Shown piece after piece: positions 1 through 13,065 of a stretch of DNA of 64,000 nucleotides. Each line of letters starts with the position of its first letter. Position 1 is the stretch's first letter. The notes below the pieces were generated by a model that had not been told where the DNA came from, made no database searches, and was given only the letters and a program-made list of their open reading frames with translations. Source of the stretch: Xenoacremonium recifei. Its lineage: Eukaryota; Ascomycota; Sordariomycetes; Hypocreales; Nectriaceae. The translations under genes and the position numbers were made by a program. The DNA lies in assembly GCA_012184525.1 (NCBI GenBank), contig WOFQ01000047.1, positions 62,001-126,000 of the forward strand. Reading direction: 5' to 3'.

Positions 1-142
1 GACTGACTGACTCCTCACAATGAGCCTTTCCACCTGATGTCTTGTGCTCTCGGGAGTGTCATAGTCACCTGCAGGTTTCGTATAGCCCCCCCTTGGCGGG
101 TATCAACGAGCGTTCCGTGCCTCACAACGCCTGCTCGGGCGT

Positions 143-1942
143 CTACTCGTCGTCCGAGACTGTAATCTCAGTCACACTAACGGAAGGGTTCTTGTTGTAC
201 TGTCCCACATACGCCTCCTCAGAGTCGTCCTCATTTCGTATCCGAGGCACCCAGAAGCACTGGATGGCGCCAAAGACGGCAACCGCAGCACTTCCGTACC
301 AGGCCAGGGCGGTACAATCCACCTTGGCGCCAAAGGTGTAGAGATAGCCGGCGATAGGGGGTGCAATCATGCGGCAGGCTGCTCCCGCGCTGGCAGCCAG
401 GCCGTTGATCTTGCCCAGGGCACCCGGCGCGAGCGTAGCCTCCTTGATAAGGATCAGCAGCAGCGGGTAGAGGATGATGGAGAGCACGTTGCGGACGGCG
501 AGGCACGCGTAGATGGCAGGATAGAGGAGCGACTGGGGCACGAGCAGCAGCATGGGCACGAGCGCGTAGGCAATCGGGTGCAACACCGTGACGATGAGGA
601 AGAGCCTGTACACGCCGATCCTCTCCGCCGCGATCGGGAAGATGATGGCCTGCACAAACAGGGCGATTACTCCGTTGACGGCCATGATCATGCCCACGCT
701 GCGCAGCGACAGGCCCAGACCGCCGGGAGAGAACAGGACTGAGTGTGACTCGAGCATTGCCAGCGGCGGTGCGCGGCTGTCCTCAAAGAAGATGGGCATG
801 AGGTGGTCGTAGGTCATGGAGTGGTAGGTGAAGATGGACAGGGCCACGATGAAGCCGACCACGCTCTTGTTCCAGATCTTGGTCGTGTAGGGTCGCTTCT
901 CGTTCTCAATGGCTGCCCAGACATCTTCAAACTCGTCGTCTGACATGTCAATGGCCCCATATGTCTCTGCAAGCCGGCCCGCAGTCGGGGCGTCAGATGA
1001 CCCGTTGATCAAGGGCGTCTGCTCCGAGACAGCGGCCTCGACCGGCGCCGATGGCCGGGCCACCATGTCGGGGTGCGTCTCATCGAGCAGGAAGAAGCCC
1101 AGCACGATGCTGAGCAGCAGCAGAAAGGCGCACAGCAGGTTCGGCAGCAGATAAGGGAAGCGCTCAAAGAGACTGCCCTGGGGGAACAGATCAGGCCAGG
1201 TCTGGTTGGGGTCGGCGAACATGCCACCGATGCAGGGACCGATGATAGTGCCGATGCTCCAGACAAAGGGCATGACCGAGTAGGCCCGGGCTGCGGAGAG
1301 AAGAGACGAGTTAGCGAAAGCACTGAATTAGAGTCTTGAGGCTCTTCCCGGGGCGTGGGATGGGTGTGGGATGGCGGACGTGGGATGTGTGGGGGTGGGA
1401 CCATTTCTGGTGTCGAGATTTGAAGCGTATAAATACTAAAGGGCAGACTCACGCTCGTGCTCTGGCTTCTTGACCATTTCCCCGACCATGGTCTGGATCA
1501 CGCCAATGTTTCCGTTGAGCAGCCCGCCGAGGGCGCGCCCGAACAGCGCAATCCAGATGTTGGACGCGAAGCCCACGATGACGAGGCTGAACATGGTGCC
1601 GATGCAGCCCATCATGAGCACCGGCTTGCGGCCAATGCGATCCGACAGCCCGCCCCAGTACATGCCCATCGAGGCCTCAGCCAGCGAGAAGGCCGAGATG
1701 AGCAGGCCCGAGTAGAACGAGGCATCTTGCTCGCTGCCGATGTGGAATTTCTTCACCAGCGCCCACGCATAGGGGAAAATGGAGGTGAGGGCAATGGGCT
1801 CGGCCAAGCGAACGATGGCTGTTCCAAATCAGCAATTGGCGACACGACAACCGCTTTCGAGCTTCTTCTTACCGAGCAGGAGGAGCTGCACCGTGGGAAA
1901 GTCGTCAAAGGTCCCCGGAGTTCTGGTACTGGAGAGAGCCAT
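143..1942 (-). CDS. MFS transporter, DHA1/ZIFL-like (527 aa)
   Basis: A twelve-helix-type major facilitator that should move a small solute across a membrane; the substrate cannot be read from sequence. Exons on the minus strand are 1942-1873, 1818-1453 and 1290-143; all junctions keep frame and give 527 residues. The ATG at 1942 lies in a good context (GCGACCATGG). The first exon runs into a segment rich in L, I and V, followed by the family signature RLAEPIALTSIFPY. Motif A appears as GGLSDRIGRKP after helix 2, and the third exon opens with PRAYSVMPFVWSIGTIIGP, typical of the fungal YCR023C/zinc-induced-facilitator-like branch. A polar, acidic central loop joins the two six-helix halves. 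It could be a drug, siderophore or metal exporter. Family call is confident, function is not. Confidence 0.88.
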
Positions 1943-4900
1943 GGTCGCCAAGGCACCTATTCCTCGGCAATGGCTATTCCTTCACAGCAGGGTCAATTCA
2001 GCACTCCAAGAGACAGGAGTGAGTGCACGCTGTCGAGTCTCCCCGTCCGTCCGCGTGGGGGTTTCTATGACTATGACCGGTGGCAACTCCTGGGAGGCTG
2101 GCTGTATTCGAAGATTCGGTTCGTGGGACCCGAAATCGCTCTGGTTGGGGGGGCGAGACTCGATCGAATCGGGAGGGAGGGTTGACGGAAGATGATACGA
2201 GGCACGATAAGGAGTTACTCTCTCGCAACCACGGAAGAGACTGTCCAGAGAACGGCTTCTCTACACAACACACCAGCGACCGAAAAAAAGAAAGCGACAG
2301 ATCGGATTTTCTCTTCTCTAGAGTGAAGAGACGGGCAAACGACAGCAGCAGGCAATGGGCACGCAACAACTTGGGAGACGGGGAGAAGGGAGGGAGGGCA
2401 GGCCAGGCCAGCAGGGTGGTGGGCGATAACCGCGAGGTTATTTGAACCTTGGGCTGGACTGCCACTCTCGATGGAGACGGTCGAGGGAGTGTGAGGAGGG
2501 TGTGCACTTACAGGAGACGAGGGCAGCAGCATCAACACCAGAACAGAACAGCCTGCATGCATGCAGCCAGCGAGCGAGCGAGCGAGCGATTTTGGTGGAC
2601 CCGACACTGCAGCCCGGGCATGCCAAAAAGCTCCGATAAGAGTCAGTCCAGGGCAGAGGCGAATTCGGAAAAGGTCTTGTCGGCTCCCGATATCGTTTGC
2701 AGCGCTTTGCAGCCCGCGGTGGGCCGAGTCAGACAGAGACCAACGCCCGCCACCAGATCAGAGACATCCAACGACCGGGCTCGGCTGAGACACTTTGCGA
2801 CATGTCGAACCGCCGACAACGGTGCTGCTCCTGCTCCTCGATATTCCGTACATGCTGCACAGCATCGCAGAATACACCGCAGGCGCAGAAGCAGGCCAGG
2901 CCAGGGTCTCGCTCGGGCCTGCGACAGGGTTCATGGCAACCTAAGGCAAGGATCCCAGGCGTTGATGGACTGCATCGTGCGGCGCGGCGCGGCCCCATCA
3001 GGGATCCTCGACCAGCCCCGGGCCAACGTGCTGGGCCTGAAGTTCCCTGGAAGCTTGCGAGCTTGCGAGAGCGACCCATCAGGATCCAGGGTGCCAGGGC
3101 CCGCGACAGATCATCGCTGCAGGCCTGCTTGCTGCCACTGACGCCTTGACTCTTGAGTGTCCGAGGGGGGGCCTTTTCGACGTCGCCGACTGCCATGGCA
3201 AGATCCGACCGAACGGCGTGGGTTCCTCGCTGAGGTGGCTCTGGCTCTTCGGCTCGTGTCCTCGGCTTGCTTCCCTCTGCCAGCAGGGTGTGATCTGATC
3301 CGTCCATCCATCCATCCATCTATCCATCCCTCCATCCCAAACCCGTTTGTCTGCCCTGCCCTGTCGCTGCAGCACTCGGACCCGTTTCTCCGTTGGCCGC
3401 CGCCTGTCAGCTCCGGTGAGGATGGGATTGGATCGATGCATGCACCATGATAAGGCAGGGCACCTCCCGACCGACAGATACCACCTGCAGCGATAAGGGA
3501 TAAGGGCCGATGTGTGTCTTTCCACGATAAGAGACTCGACTCGATCGATGATGGTGTTGTGCTGCGTCGAGCAAGAAAGACATCTCAGCAGATGCTCGCC
3601 CGTTGCGCCCGGCCGATCTTCCCACCACATGGCTCCCGTCAATGTTTCTCTCGAAAAAGAGCGTTGACGGATCCGCGACACGGGCGCCGTTCCCTTAGCG
3701 GCTTCTCGAATTTCCCCCAGCGCCATTCGCACCTTCCCTTCCGCCAGCTCCAGCGCCTCCAGCGCCTTCCGGCCCCGTTGCCATGCCCTAATCCTGCATG
3801 CGGCCGCATCGTGATTGGTCGGCTCCACCGGTTATAGCGCTATGGGTGGGTGCGCGCCGCCAAAACACCTTGACGGCCCAGCGCCCGTTGCGTATGCATT
3901 TATCCGACATCTTGGCAGGCCCCGATGGCGCTGATTGGTTGCGCGAGGCGTGATGGCGACCCCGCCGCTCCGTTAAAAATTCTGATGCCCGGAGCCGTCG
4001 AAACTGAGGCTCCACCGTGTCTCTGGCCTGGAGCTCTGAAACCCCATCTCGTCAACGGTTTCTGTTGTGTTGACTTGGATGAACACGATGAGATGGGAGC
4101 AAGAGGAGGGGAATTGGATTGCGCCAGCCAGCTCATCAGCTTTTCCGCGCTAATCAGGGAACAGGCTTGCTTCCTCTGCAACCCTAGCTGACAGCTCCCT
4201 GTCAACATCAGGAACAACCATCTCCAAAAGCCATGATGCCACCTCGGAACGTTGGGGCGCATCGCAGCATGTGCGCGTCGGCTCATCACAGCTGTCACAA
4301 ACAACCCAGGTCTACTCTGTACTTACTCCGTACATGCATGCAGGGCACGTATGAGGCCCGGGTGCTACGACCTGCGATGCACCCTCCCTAATGCATGGAA
4401 GCCTTCCAGTTCGAATGGCATCGCGACAGGGGACGAATGACGACTGAGAAGACGCCGCGAGAGGAGAGAACAAGGAGCTACTTCGCTCATGTTGTGACGT
4501 AAAGATAGGCGGCGCGCGAATCAGCTCCCCCTGATGCCTGCAGCTGCACCCAGCTCTGTCGCAATCGGGCTGATGTCTCATCGCATCGACGACAACAGCC
4601 TCCGGACGCGTTGGCTGCGACAATGTCTAGGACTAGCTCCCAGCCTTCGACAACGGCAATGGTAACGGCCGGGCGACCGGGCACGGAAGGCAAGCAAGGA
4701 TTGTCGTCGTCGGTCGACTGACGTTGGTGTTGACGTTGGCTTGGGCTGAGGTAAACACGCCAGCTCCCGAGGACCGGAACCAGACGGCGTTGCGACAACC
4801 TGCGCTTAGCTTGCGGGCTCGAGTCTGTGCTCGACGGGACGGAAGACAACCTGGAGCAGTCTCGCCCTAGGCCCCCGAATTACTTGTATTGTCAAATTTC

Positions 4901-7900
4901 CTAGGATCCATCTGCCGAGGCGGATTCCCTGCTGAGGCCGTCATCACCGCCTCGTTGGCCGTCATCAGCCAGAGGAGGACGGAATGCTGATCTAGCGGTG
5001 TCGGGAGAGTGAACGGCTTGGCGCGCTGCTCTCCCGGAGTTTCAATCAGTCGCGAGATACGAGGCGTGATGCTCGAATGGGCTCCAATCAGGGTCGCAAC
5101 ACCAACAACCGCCACGTCGAACGACCAAGATATCTCGCTCCCCCCTCAACTGGCTGAAGCAAGATAACGCCTTATCGTTATCCTTATCCATTCTCTTTCT
5201 CCTCCAGGTCCCCTGTTAACTCGGTGGCACCAAATCTGCACCTCCATCTGATAACTCGAGAGGCGACCCCACCTGTCGTGACCTGCATCCTGCGAGCATT
5301 GTCCAGGACAGGGCAGGCCTTGCAAATGTACGTGCTCAACTACGCCGATTCTTCTCCGGCCGCACAGAGCACGTTTCGTCTTTTCGTTGCAAAGACTGCC
5401 GGTAAGGTTACGCATGCCTAACCCCTGGATGAGGCTCAGCTCAAGGGCAGGATTCCGCGGTTGTTCTCAGACACACCCACCACGCTCATATCCGGTCCAA
5501 CCACTGCGACACCAGTCCACCGCCTTTTCCATGTGAGGGAATCATGGCCAACAGGGGAGATCCTGACGCCGAACCGGTAGCTGACCGAAAACGACGATCA
5601 TGACGAAAGACGCTCAGACACCACCAAACTCAATCCCTCCCAGGTCTTTCTTTACACGAGCCTCGAGACGTCTCTACACTCCTTCGTGATCATCCGAATT
5701 GCCTCCTCTCGACCGCTCCCCCGGCACGGCTCGACTCGACTCAGCTCCACCGCTTTCAACGACTCAGAAGTCCGTCGACATGCATCTACCGAAGCACCGC
5801 TAACCTTTAGTTCCCGCCTTGTCACCGGGATCCAGCCCAGACGCCAGTGGAGCCATTCTGGACGTCCTCTCGGGTTCGGAACCAAGAAATTTGCCATCCT
5901 GCTTGCTGTTGATGCTGCTCCCTTCCTGCGTCTCTGCCAATACCACACACACACGCCCCCCTTCCCCCCCTGGCAGCTGGCCTCAGACCATCTTGACTTT
6001 AGCCTTGGAGATATCTGCTGCAGGAGGGCGCTTTTGGTCCCCCTCGGCAGTGTCGGGCGCATCGGTAGGTTGACCGAGAGCGGTGACCTGGCGAAATGGC
6101 CGTGTGCCTCGGGCGGCTAAAAAGGTGCCCCTTGTTGTTCATGGAGCCCCTCCTGTTCTCCCTGGCGCACGACTCGTATGCTGCACTGACTCGAAGACTG
6201 CTCCGAGGTGAGATCCGTCGGATTTGCGTTCTCCGAGTGCAATTCGAATTAATATGTAAACTCCCCAGAGGCTGTTGCCACGTAGATTCATGTAGGCCCT
6301 CGCATTGTTGTCCCAACCCCTTTGTTCTACCGAGTTCTACCTAGGTACTTCGAGTCCTATCTAGTCAAATACAGACAAACATATTGATACAATACGGACT
6401 TCTCGCTTTGCATGCTTTCACTGAACCCGAATTCAATCACGTCGCAGTCATTAGAAGTGGAAGATTGCCGTAGCAAACCTCAAACACTCCCCAGATTACG
6501 AGTTGATCACAACCTTCCCGCACGACCACACCGACAAACGGTCGTCATGACAGAATGCTACTATTGACGTCTTCGCCGTTGTTTGCCGAATATTGTGATG
6601 AATGTCTCTTCAGTATTGTAGCCAATCTCTAGGAGTATAAATTACGCGAATCTTTGCTACGTCCATTTCATACTTCGACTCCTCTTCCCAACATAAAACA
6701 CCCTTCATCAATTGATCAAGCCAGACACGCCAGACACGCAAGTTCTCCTCAGACAAATACTCACATCTTCCATCAGCACCACCAACACATTTGCCACCAT
6801 GCCCAACTTCTCAAGACTGTTCTGCTGGTTGCGCGTCCTGACCTGCGGGTGTTTCCACGCATAATCTCGCCACAAAGCAGGACCTTCTGCCCAACGTCTT
6901 CCTCCGGTACCGGCCGACTTGAATACCCTTGAAAAGAACTCAGTGTGATGGTCAAGTTTCACTCCTTCTGAGGGGATGGGCCCATGATGATGAGCAGGGG
7001 GTGGACCAGCCAGGGGACTGGGGAAGGGCTGAGGTCGTGGCGAGCAATGGATACAATAATGCGGTCTTTCTAGTTATTTGTGATAGCTCAAATTATCTTT
7101 GAGTTGTTGAGTCCTCGCTTCTGGCAGCATTTACGAGCTTGCCGACTTGCTCTCCAGTCTAATGTGTACTCTCTCGGTGGAGAGTCAAGACGCTGGTGGC
7201 CTTTCGAGACTACTTCACTCCAGTGCGTTCATGCCCATTTACTTGCGTGCTGGGCCGAAAAATAACACGCAGTTCTGAGTTTATACTCAATTTACACCAC
7301 CGAAACATGACGCTCCGCCGCCGGACAGGTTTTCTTGAGCTCAAGTAATTTCATGCCCAGCTAGATTGTCCATTGAACCTCGTTTTAAGTAACTCTAGGC
7401 GAAGAATATATCACGAAGGGGAGATATGTTGCGGTTAGTAAAGATGGGCTTCCAGACTATGCCTTGGTTGGAAAGACTCATGACCTTCTTCGGCTCACTG
7501 AGAGCGCACGAGGCTAGAGCTCGGATATCGGTCTTAGATCTATATCCAATCATAGTATCACACGCAGAAGCTCATGAGGTTTAGACACTAAATGCTGCCG
7601 TAATATAAATTCATCCTTCGGGTATATTGCCGCCCGTGATGACTTTTCCATGGAAAATCACCTCCTCGCCCCTCACAACCACTTCAACAAGCACCATACT
7701 CTCACACAAATCAAGGCTTGCCACACCAAAGAGATGGATCCGGACTCTTACATCATGAAACCACTAAGCTTCCATGATGTCTCTTCTGCATTAGCTTGCA
7801 GCAGAATGCGTCCACTCTGGCTGACATGTGAAGGAGGGTCACAGTCGATGGATCGGATCCCTTCATGCACTCCTTACATGCAAGATATCCCGGTGCAGCC

Positions 7901-8434
7901 AATGTGCTTTGGATTTCCGATCGAGATACAGTAGCGTCGAGCGGTTGCTGCAGGAGGTATTCCGGCATATGCCGAAGAACGCACACTTATCACGGATCCG
8001 CTGCGATAGTGTTGGGTATCAAGATAGCAAGCCGTTGGGAGCCCAACCATAGCGAACCACAGCGAACAACGCAGACATATGTTGAGATGAGCATGTGGGT
8101 AATCGTACACACCAGCTCGTCTTGGTTGCCGGCGCTCTTTATAAGCAGTCGTCAGAGTAGAGATCAAAGCAACAGCACTTACGTCCATGAGTGGACAAGG
8201 ACCTACCTCATGTCGATCGTGGAAGGCCTCAAAGTCCCTATGTGCATAAGCGAGATCCTAGAAGGCAATTCTCCCGATGTCTTTGTTCTATCTAGAGCTT
8301 GACAACCAACACCAGTCCTATTCTTACACCACGCTCTAGCTCTACACCTTCGCTCTATTGGCATCGCTTGTAGTCCCATGCTGTAAACACATCTCATCAA
8401 TATCTATACAGTCTAGCGCCATTCCACGATCCCC
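1943..8434. other. Gene-poor stretch of 6.5 kb
   Basis: I see no convincing coding gene here on either strand. Open frames up to about 250 codons occur, for example on the minus strand at 3079-3828, but they carry simple-repeat translation and no family signature. The part next to 1942 is presumably promoter and leader of the MFS gene and is rich in short purine and pyrimidine runs. The stretch holds an AGCG microsatellite at 2569-2588, a CCAT microsatellite at 3303-3338 and a TACTCCGTA motif at 4324-4332. The part from about 6300 to 8400 becomes more AT-rich. A long non-coding RNA or a small secreted-protein gene cannot be excluded. Confidence 0.6.
3303..3338. repeat. CCAT tetranucleotide microsatellite
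   Basis: About eight to nine imperfect copies of the unit CCAT/TCCA, with one TCTA and one CCTC interruption. It is read as a run of Trp-Met-Asp in the minus-strand open frame that spans it, a sign that the frame is not a real gene. Confidence 0.85.
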
Positions 8435-9202
8435 TCACTGAGTTGCGCCCATCTTCTCCAGCAACGACTTGTACTTCTCCGCCTCTTCCACCATCTCCTG
8501 CTCTCCCCTCGCCACTCTGTCTGCATCCTCAATCTTCGGCAAACTGCCACCCGCACTAGGCCGCTCTCTCACATCCCACAGCGCACCACCAATATTACCC
8601 TCTTCACTGGCCATCTTGACGTAGATCTCGTCCGGGCTGCGCAGGTCGCCTTGCTGCCGCGGGATGACGTGCACGTGGACGTGCGGCACTGTCTGTCCAG
8701 CCTGGGCACCATCCTGCACCGCGACACTGAAGCTGCCGTCTTCGGGTTTCCCTTGAGGGAAATACGCTTGCGCGAGCATTCGCTGTGTGAGCTGCACTGT
8801 GGTGAAGAGGTCTGTAACCTCTGCTGAGGACAGGTCTGTGAGCCGTCGATGCGGATTCAGCGGACAGACGAGGATGTGGCCCTGGATGAGTGGCTTGAGG
8901 TTGACGAGGGCAAATGAGTATGGTGTCCGTAGGAAGACCTGTGTTTGCATTAGTTATGATGCGTCTTAGGGTAAGAATCGGATCATCTGAGATATCATGA
9001 TGAGGCCTCGATCAATCGTCCGCTTGACAGAATAGACGCATTGGAGAATCAGAAAGGCTTCCAACGGGAGACCTACCTGGTTTGTCACCTCGAAAGGCCC
9101 GAACCAAACCGGCTTTGTCTCTGTCTTTGAAGAAGTCATGATGCTTCGCAGGATCTGACGCGTTGCAAAAGACCTAGTTGCCCGAGCTCTCGACGTGAGC
9201 AT
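8435..9202 (-). CDS. HIT-family dinucleoside polyphosphate hydrolase (209 aa)
   Basis: Predicted bis(5'-adenosyl)-triphosphatase of the Fhit/Aph1/Hnt2 group, which splits Ap3A-type dinucleotides into AMP and ADP. Exons are 9202-9077 and 8938-8435, joined in phase 0 across a 138-base intron. The junction rebuilds the family-typical string WFGPFEVTNQVFLRTPYSF. The histidine-triad motif HVHVHVIPR is at residues 128-136, and its last histidine is the expected nucleophile. An acidic, lysine-rich helical tail ends in EKMGATQ. The first ATG (9202) gives a 21-residue leader rich in R, S and T with no acidic residue, which looks like a mitochondrial presequence. A second ATG at 9139 would give a cytosolic form starting MTSSKTE. 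Fhit-type assignment is firm; the preferred start is open. Confidence 0.92.
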
Positions 9203-9721
9203 GCTACACTAGACTGCTCTTACAAAAATCTTAGATTGTACTCTATTGTTGAGAAGAAAGATGATCCAAGTACCTACCTGGAGATTGAAATGGGTTACAG
9301 CTGTGGATGATCTCTCAATTGCAAGAGCGATGGGAAGCATCAAGACAAACGGGAAGTTGATTGCTGGGCGAAGCTGATGTCATTTGCCAGTTCGCGAGAA
9401 AAGCCCAAGGGTTCGCCCCACCGAGAAGTCGCGGAGTCATCTAGGGTAGCTAGAAAGGGGGCAAACAATATATTCTATGGACACTTCACGATCACCAAAA
9501 TGGTCCATTTGTAGTATATTTCAGTTGATTTCTACATAATTTACTCTATTTATTTCACGCTAAAATGACTTGAAGCTGTAGGTTATGCGGCGTTTGCGAC
9601 CTATGTGTACATATCCTAGGGGAACGGGAATCTTACCTTATTCGCTTCGTACAGCTTGCACATTAACACTTTTCCGCCCTAGTACTTCTGCTGACACTAA
9701 AGACGGCATACAGGCACTGCC
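9203..9721. other. Intergenic, HIT promoter
   Basis: This 519-base gap lies between two minus-strand genes: it is 5' of the HIT gene and 3' of the second MFS gene. It is moderately AT-rich around 9470-9560. I see no RNA gene or repeat in it. Confidence 0.6.
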
Positions 9722-11700
9722 TCACTGCATCCGTACTTGGTCCTCGTCAAGAGGCGGTATTACAGTGTTGCTGTCGTATGCACCCTGCGCAGAAGTTGGC
9801 GACTCTGGTTCGCCCTCACCCTGTAGGTCCTCTTCCCAGTGAACTGAAAATTGGGTTAGTTGAAAAGAGAACTCAAAGTTAGTGAATGAAGGTGAACTGA
9901 CCATGGGGTTTCACGAAAAATGTACCCAGGAGGCCCATGAAGTAGACACTTGCCAGCAACACGAAGACCGCTTGAGGAAACACGCCCACAGTCGCCGCAT
10001 ACAGCCCATTGAACAACAATGGACCAAGTACTCTAGCAAGAGCATGAAGCATCCCAACAGCTCCCAAAAGCTGGCCGACTCGATTCGATGGAACGTGCTT
10101 GGTCACGGCCGCCTGGATCGTCGCACTTCCAAGTCCTCCGAAGCTCGTTATCATGCCACTGACATAGAACAAGCCCTGCGATGGAGCGAGTGTATATCCA
10201 ATACCACCAAGGATGTCGCAGGTCAAAGCAATTCGCAACAGCCAGATATCCAACGTATCCGCTCCCGAGTTCTTCTCTGACATCGCAACACCTGTTTCCC
10301 GCTGTTTGCGTGCAGCAGGACGAATGCGTCCAAAGTAGTTGATGATAGGCAGAATCCCCATCAGGACAAATACGCGAACAAGTGACAACACTGACACGAA
10401 AAGAGAGCTCTCGAAGTTGCCCCAATCGAAGACGTACTCGCAATACAGAATCATAACTGAGGCGACTGCAATCGAAGTGCCGAGGATGATCATGTCGTTG
10501 ATCGCCAGTGCGACCAAATTGCGACGAAGCGCCGGTGACGTGCCAGGACCTGTCGGGTAGAGCATTTTGAGCGGCTCGAAGGGGTTTGCCGTCCGGAGGG
10601 TGGAAAGCCAAGTTGCGCCAGCCTGATGACGCATCTCTTGCTCTCGTTCCCACTTCTTGCGGGAAGCCATCTGCTTCTTCTTCGACAGCGACTCTGGGAC
10701 AATGAAGGCGACGACAATGACGAAGAACGTATGGCAACCCATGGCGATGTAAAAGATGGAAACGAGGCTACCAGTCCACTTGACAACAAATCCGGCTATC
10801 AACGGACCAAATGCCAGTCCGGTAAACAGACAGGCATGCACGTAGCCCATCGATACGGCTCGCTTCGAGGGAGGAGTGCAGTCGCTGGTGTACGACTGAG
10901 TGAGGATGCTCCCAGCCGTAAAGGAACCAGCAAGACCATCAAAAATGCTCCCTAGAAGCAGCCATCGATAGTCAATAGTGTCGGGAAACTTTGCGCAGAG
11001 GACGGTCATGAGCTCGACACAAATTCCTCCACACGATGCGATGGCCATCAGCTTAGTCCGTCCATACCTATCCGAGAGGTGACCCAGCTTCGGGGCGACA
11101 ATGGCGCTGAGGATACCGGTGACCAGGTTGATGACAAGCATGAAGCTCGCAACGCTTCTTTGGACCTCAGGGATCCTACATTGCGGGTTATCGCTCCCCA
11201 ACAGGACAGGATTATATGTCAAAGTGGGATCCGCAAGCTTGCGATCCGCCAAGTACTGTCGACAAACGAGACTCAAGATGCTGTACATGGTATGTCAGCA
11301 AGAGCCGCCCTTGTACTACCCAACGTCGGAACGTCTCACAGATTCAACTTTGGGACGATAATACCCCCGAAGGCCAAAGTAAAGACGATAAAGGGACCCA
11401 GTAACCAATACACCTGGGCGAGGCGTCAGCCCGTGGCTGCAATTGAGTTTCGGGACGTCAGGGCATGCATACCGAGGGTCTGCGCCACCAGGGCAACCCT
11501 TCAAAGTCATCATACCCATCCCAACGGCCGTGATTCTTGTTTATAGCTTCGCTTTCGGTATCCTGCGTCTCGTTCGCCTCGTGGATCACATCATTGCCCA
11601 GCAATGGCGTCGTTTCGGGGAGAGGCTCGTCGTAGGTTCGGAGGGAGTGGACGCTGGGCGTCTCCGCCACGCGGCGGTCCGCGGCTTGGGTTCGAGGCAT
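9722..11700 (-). CDS. MFS transporter, SLC46/TetA-like (600 aa)
   Basis: A second major facilitator, from a branch unlike the gene at 143-1942. Exons are 11700-11473, 11413-11340, 11280-9902 and 9843-9722; the lengths sum to 601 codons in frame. The small second exon encodes VYWLLGPFIVFTLAFGGIIV, a clear first helix. It is followed by a long first external loop with CRQYLADRKL and DNPQCRIPEVQ, typical of fungal SLC46-like carriers. Motif A is GHLSDRYGRTK. A central charged loop follows PESLSKKKQ, and the C-terminal cytosolic tail is acidic (VHWEEDLQGEGEPES). The open frame extends upstream of 11700, but only through a GTG, so MPRTQAADRRV is taken as the start. Substrate unknown. Confidence 0.88.
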
Positions 11701-13065
11701 GCCGCACAGGTGTCGCGCACGTGCTGGCTTTCGCGACCGAAGTTCTGGAAGTCTTATCTCGACTAGAGAAGACAGTCGCAAGTCAAGCTTGCTGGCGGAG
11801 TAGGAGCGCGAGGTCGGCCGAGTCGCGCAAGAGGTGTTAGTCACGTAGCAATCCCGGCGGATCGCTGGCTCGAGGGAGGGGGTTGGCTATGTAACAACTG
11901 CCATCCCATGTCTCAGGGAGCAGGAGAGAAACAGGGCGACAACAGCAGATAGCATAAGGAAGAGGAGGAAGGGACTAATCCGGCTGACGAGTCCATGATA
12001 AGTTGGCAAAGTGGTGGAGTCGCTCCCTCGTAGACCCGCTCGGGCATAACAATCGCAACTACGGATTCTGCGTAGCTTCATCAGATAACACACGATAGCT
12101 CTCGAACGGGAGCCTCGGCCTCCGTTCCGTATGGCAACTTGCCCATATTGTCACGAGCCATGACCCATAAGCCCCCTACGAAGGCCTGGAATGCAAAGAC
12201 TTACGCGTAAATACGGCATGATCCCGTGATCCTACTGCCATCTCATCGTCTATCGTGGCTCGCATAAGAGACAGCAAAGGCATCGGGGGCAGGACAAGCG
12301 CCAGCGCAACGCTATCAGCCAACGGATCGATGACGCACGGAAAGCATCAAAAGCGAACAACCCCGGTGGGATCTGATTTCTAAGCTCCGCTGGCAAGTGC
12401 GGAGTTTGGGGTTGATTAGGGGATCCGGCGCCTTTGGAGGTTTGGGCTATCGGAAGTCGGGCGTTTCGACATTCCGGCACCCGGGATTTGGTTTATCATC
12501 GCGCGCGGGTCGGAAGGGATTCGAGCGTCTCGCCTTGACTGGCTCAAATGATTTTTCTCATCTATAATTGGGTATTGATCGTCAGCGTCAGATAAATCCT
12601 CGTCTTGAAAGCGTGCCTCACCCTGAACCGCCAACCTGCTAACCTGCCACCTGCCTCTTCTTATCGAGTGTTCTAGTGCTGTTCTGGCAGGCCTTTTCAA
12701 TATTACCCCACATTCGATTCAACTCTGTAGAGGAGACTGCGTATGGCACCGGGTATGGGACAATGTTGATGAAAAATCAGATGTTACATAGATAATACGA
12801 TAGCAAGCTTAAAAGTTTATGGGTGTTTTATCTCGGGGTTCGACATTGGGCATAAAGATGGTGAACTTCGAGCTAAGATGGAGCGCTTCGACCTTCCCGA
12901 CGACAGTTTTCTTGAGACGCGGTTGCCTTACCTAACTCATGACTAACCCTAAACAGCTAGCTTCCTACTACGCAGCCTCATCTTCGAATTTCGGGCGTGC
13001 TCGCAAGGCTGCCTCCTGTCGCATTTTTTTCCATCAACACACGCGACGGCGCGAGGGCTTTCATC
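11701..13065. promoter_or_regulatory. Divergent intergenic region between MFS gene and CDC5
   Basis: About 1.4 kb separates the start codons of the minus-strand MFS gene and the plus-strand CDC5 gene, so it must hold both promoters. I see no coding frame with family features. An AT-rich part at about 12720-12850 is the likeliest nucleosome-poor segment, and a CTAACCC-type run sits near 12940. Confidence 0.5.

Noticed and set aside
3079..3828. Minus-strand open frame of 249 codons
   Set aside because: It crosses the CCAT microsatellite, giving a Trp-Met-Asp run, has no family signature and sits in GC-rich DNA with open frames on both strands.
11701..11844. N-terminal extension of the second MFS transporter
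   Set aside because: The frame stays open but its only start is GTG; the ATG at 11700 is used.
9722..13065. Secondary-metabolite cluster around the transporters
   Set aside because: No polyketide synthase, NRPS, terpene cyclase, or other core or tailoring enzymes are present near either MFS gene.
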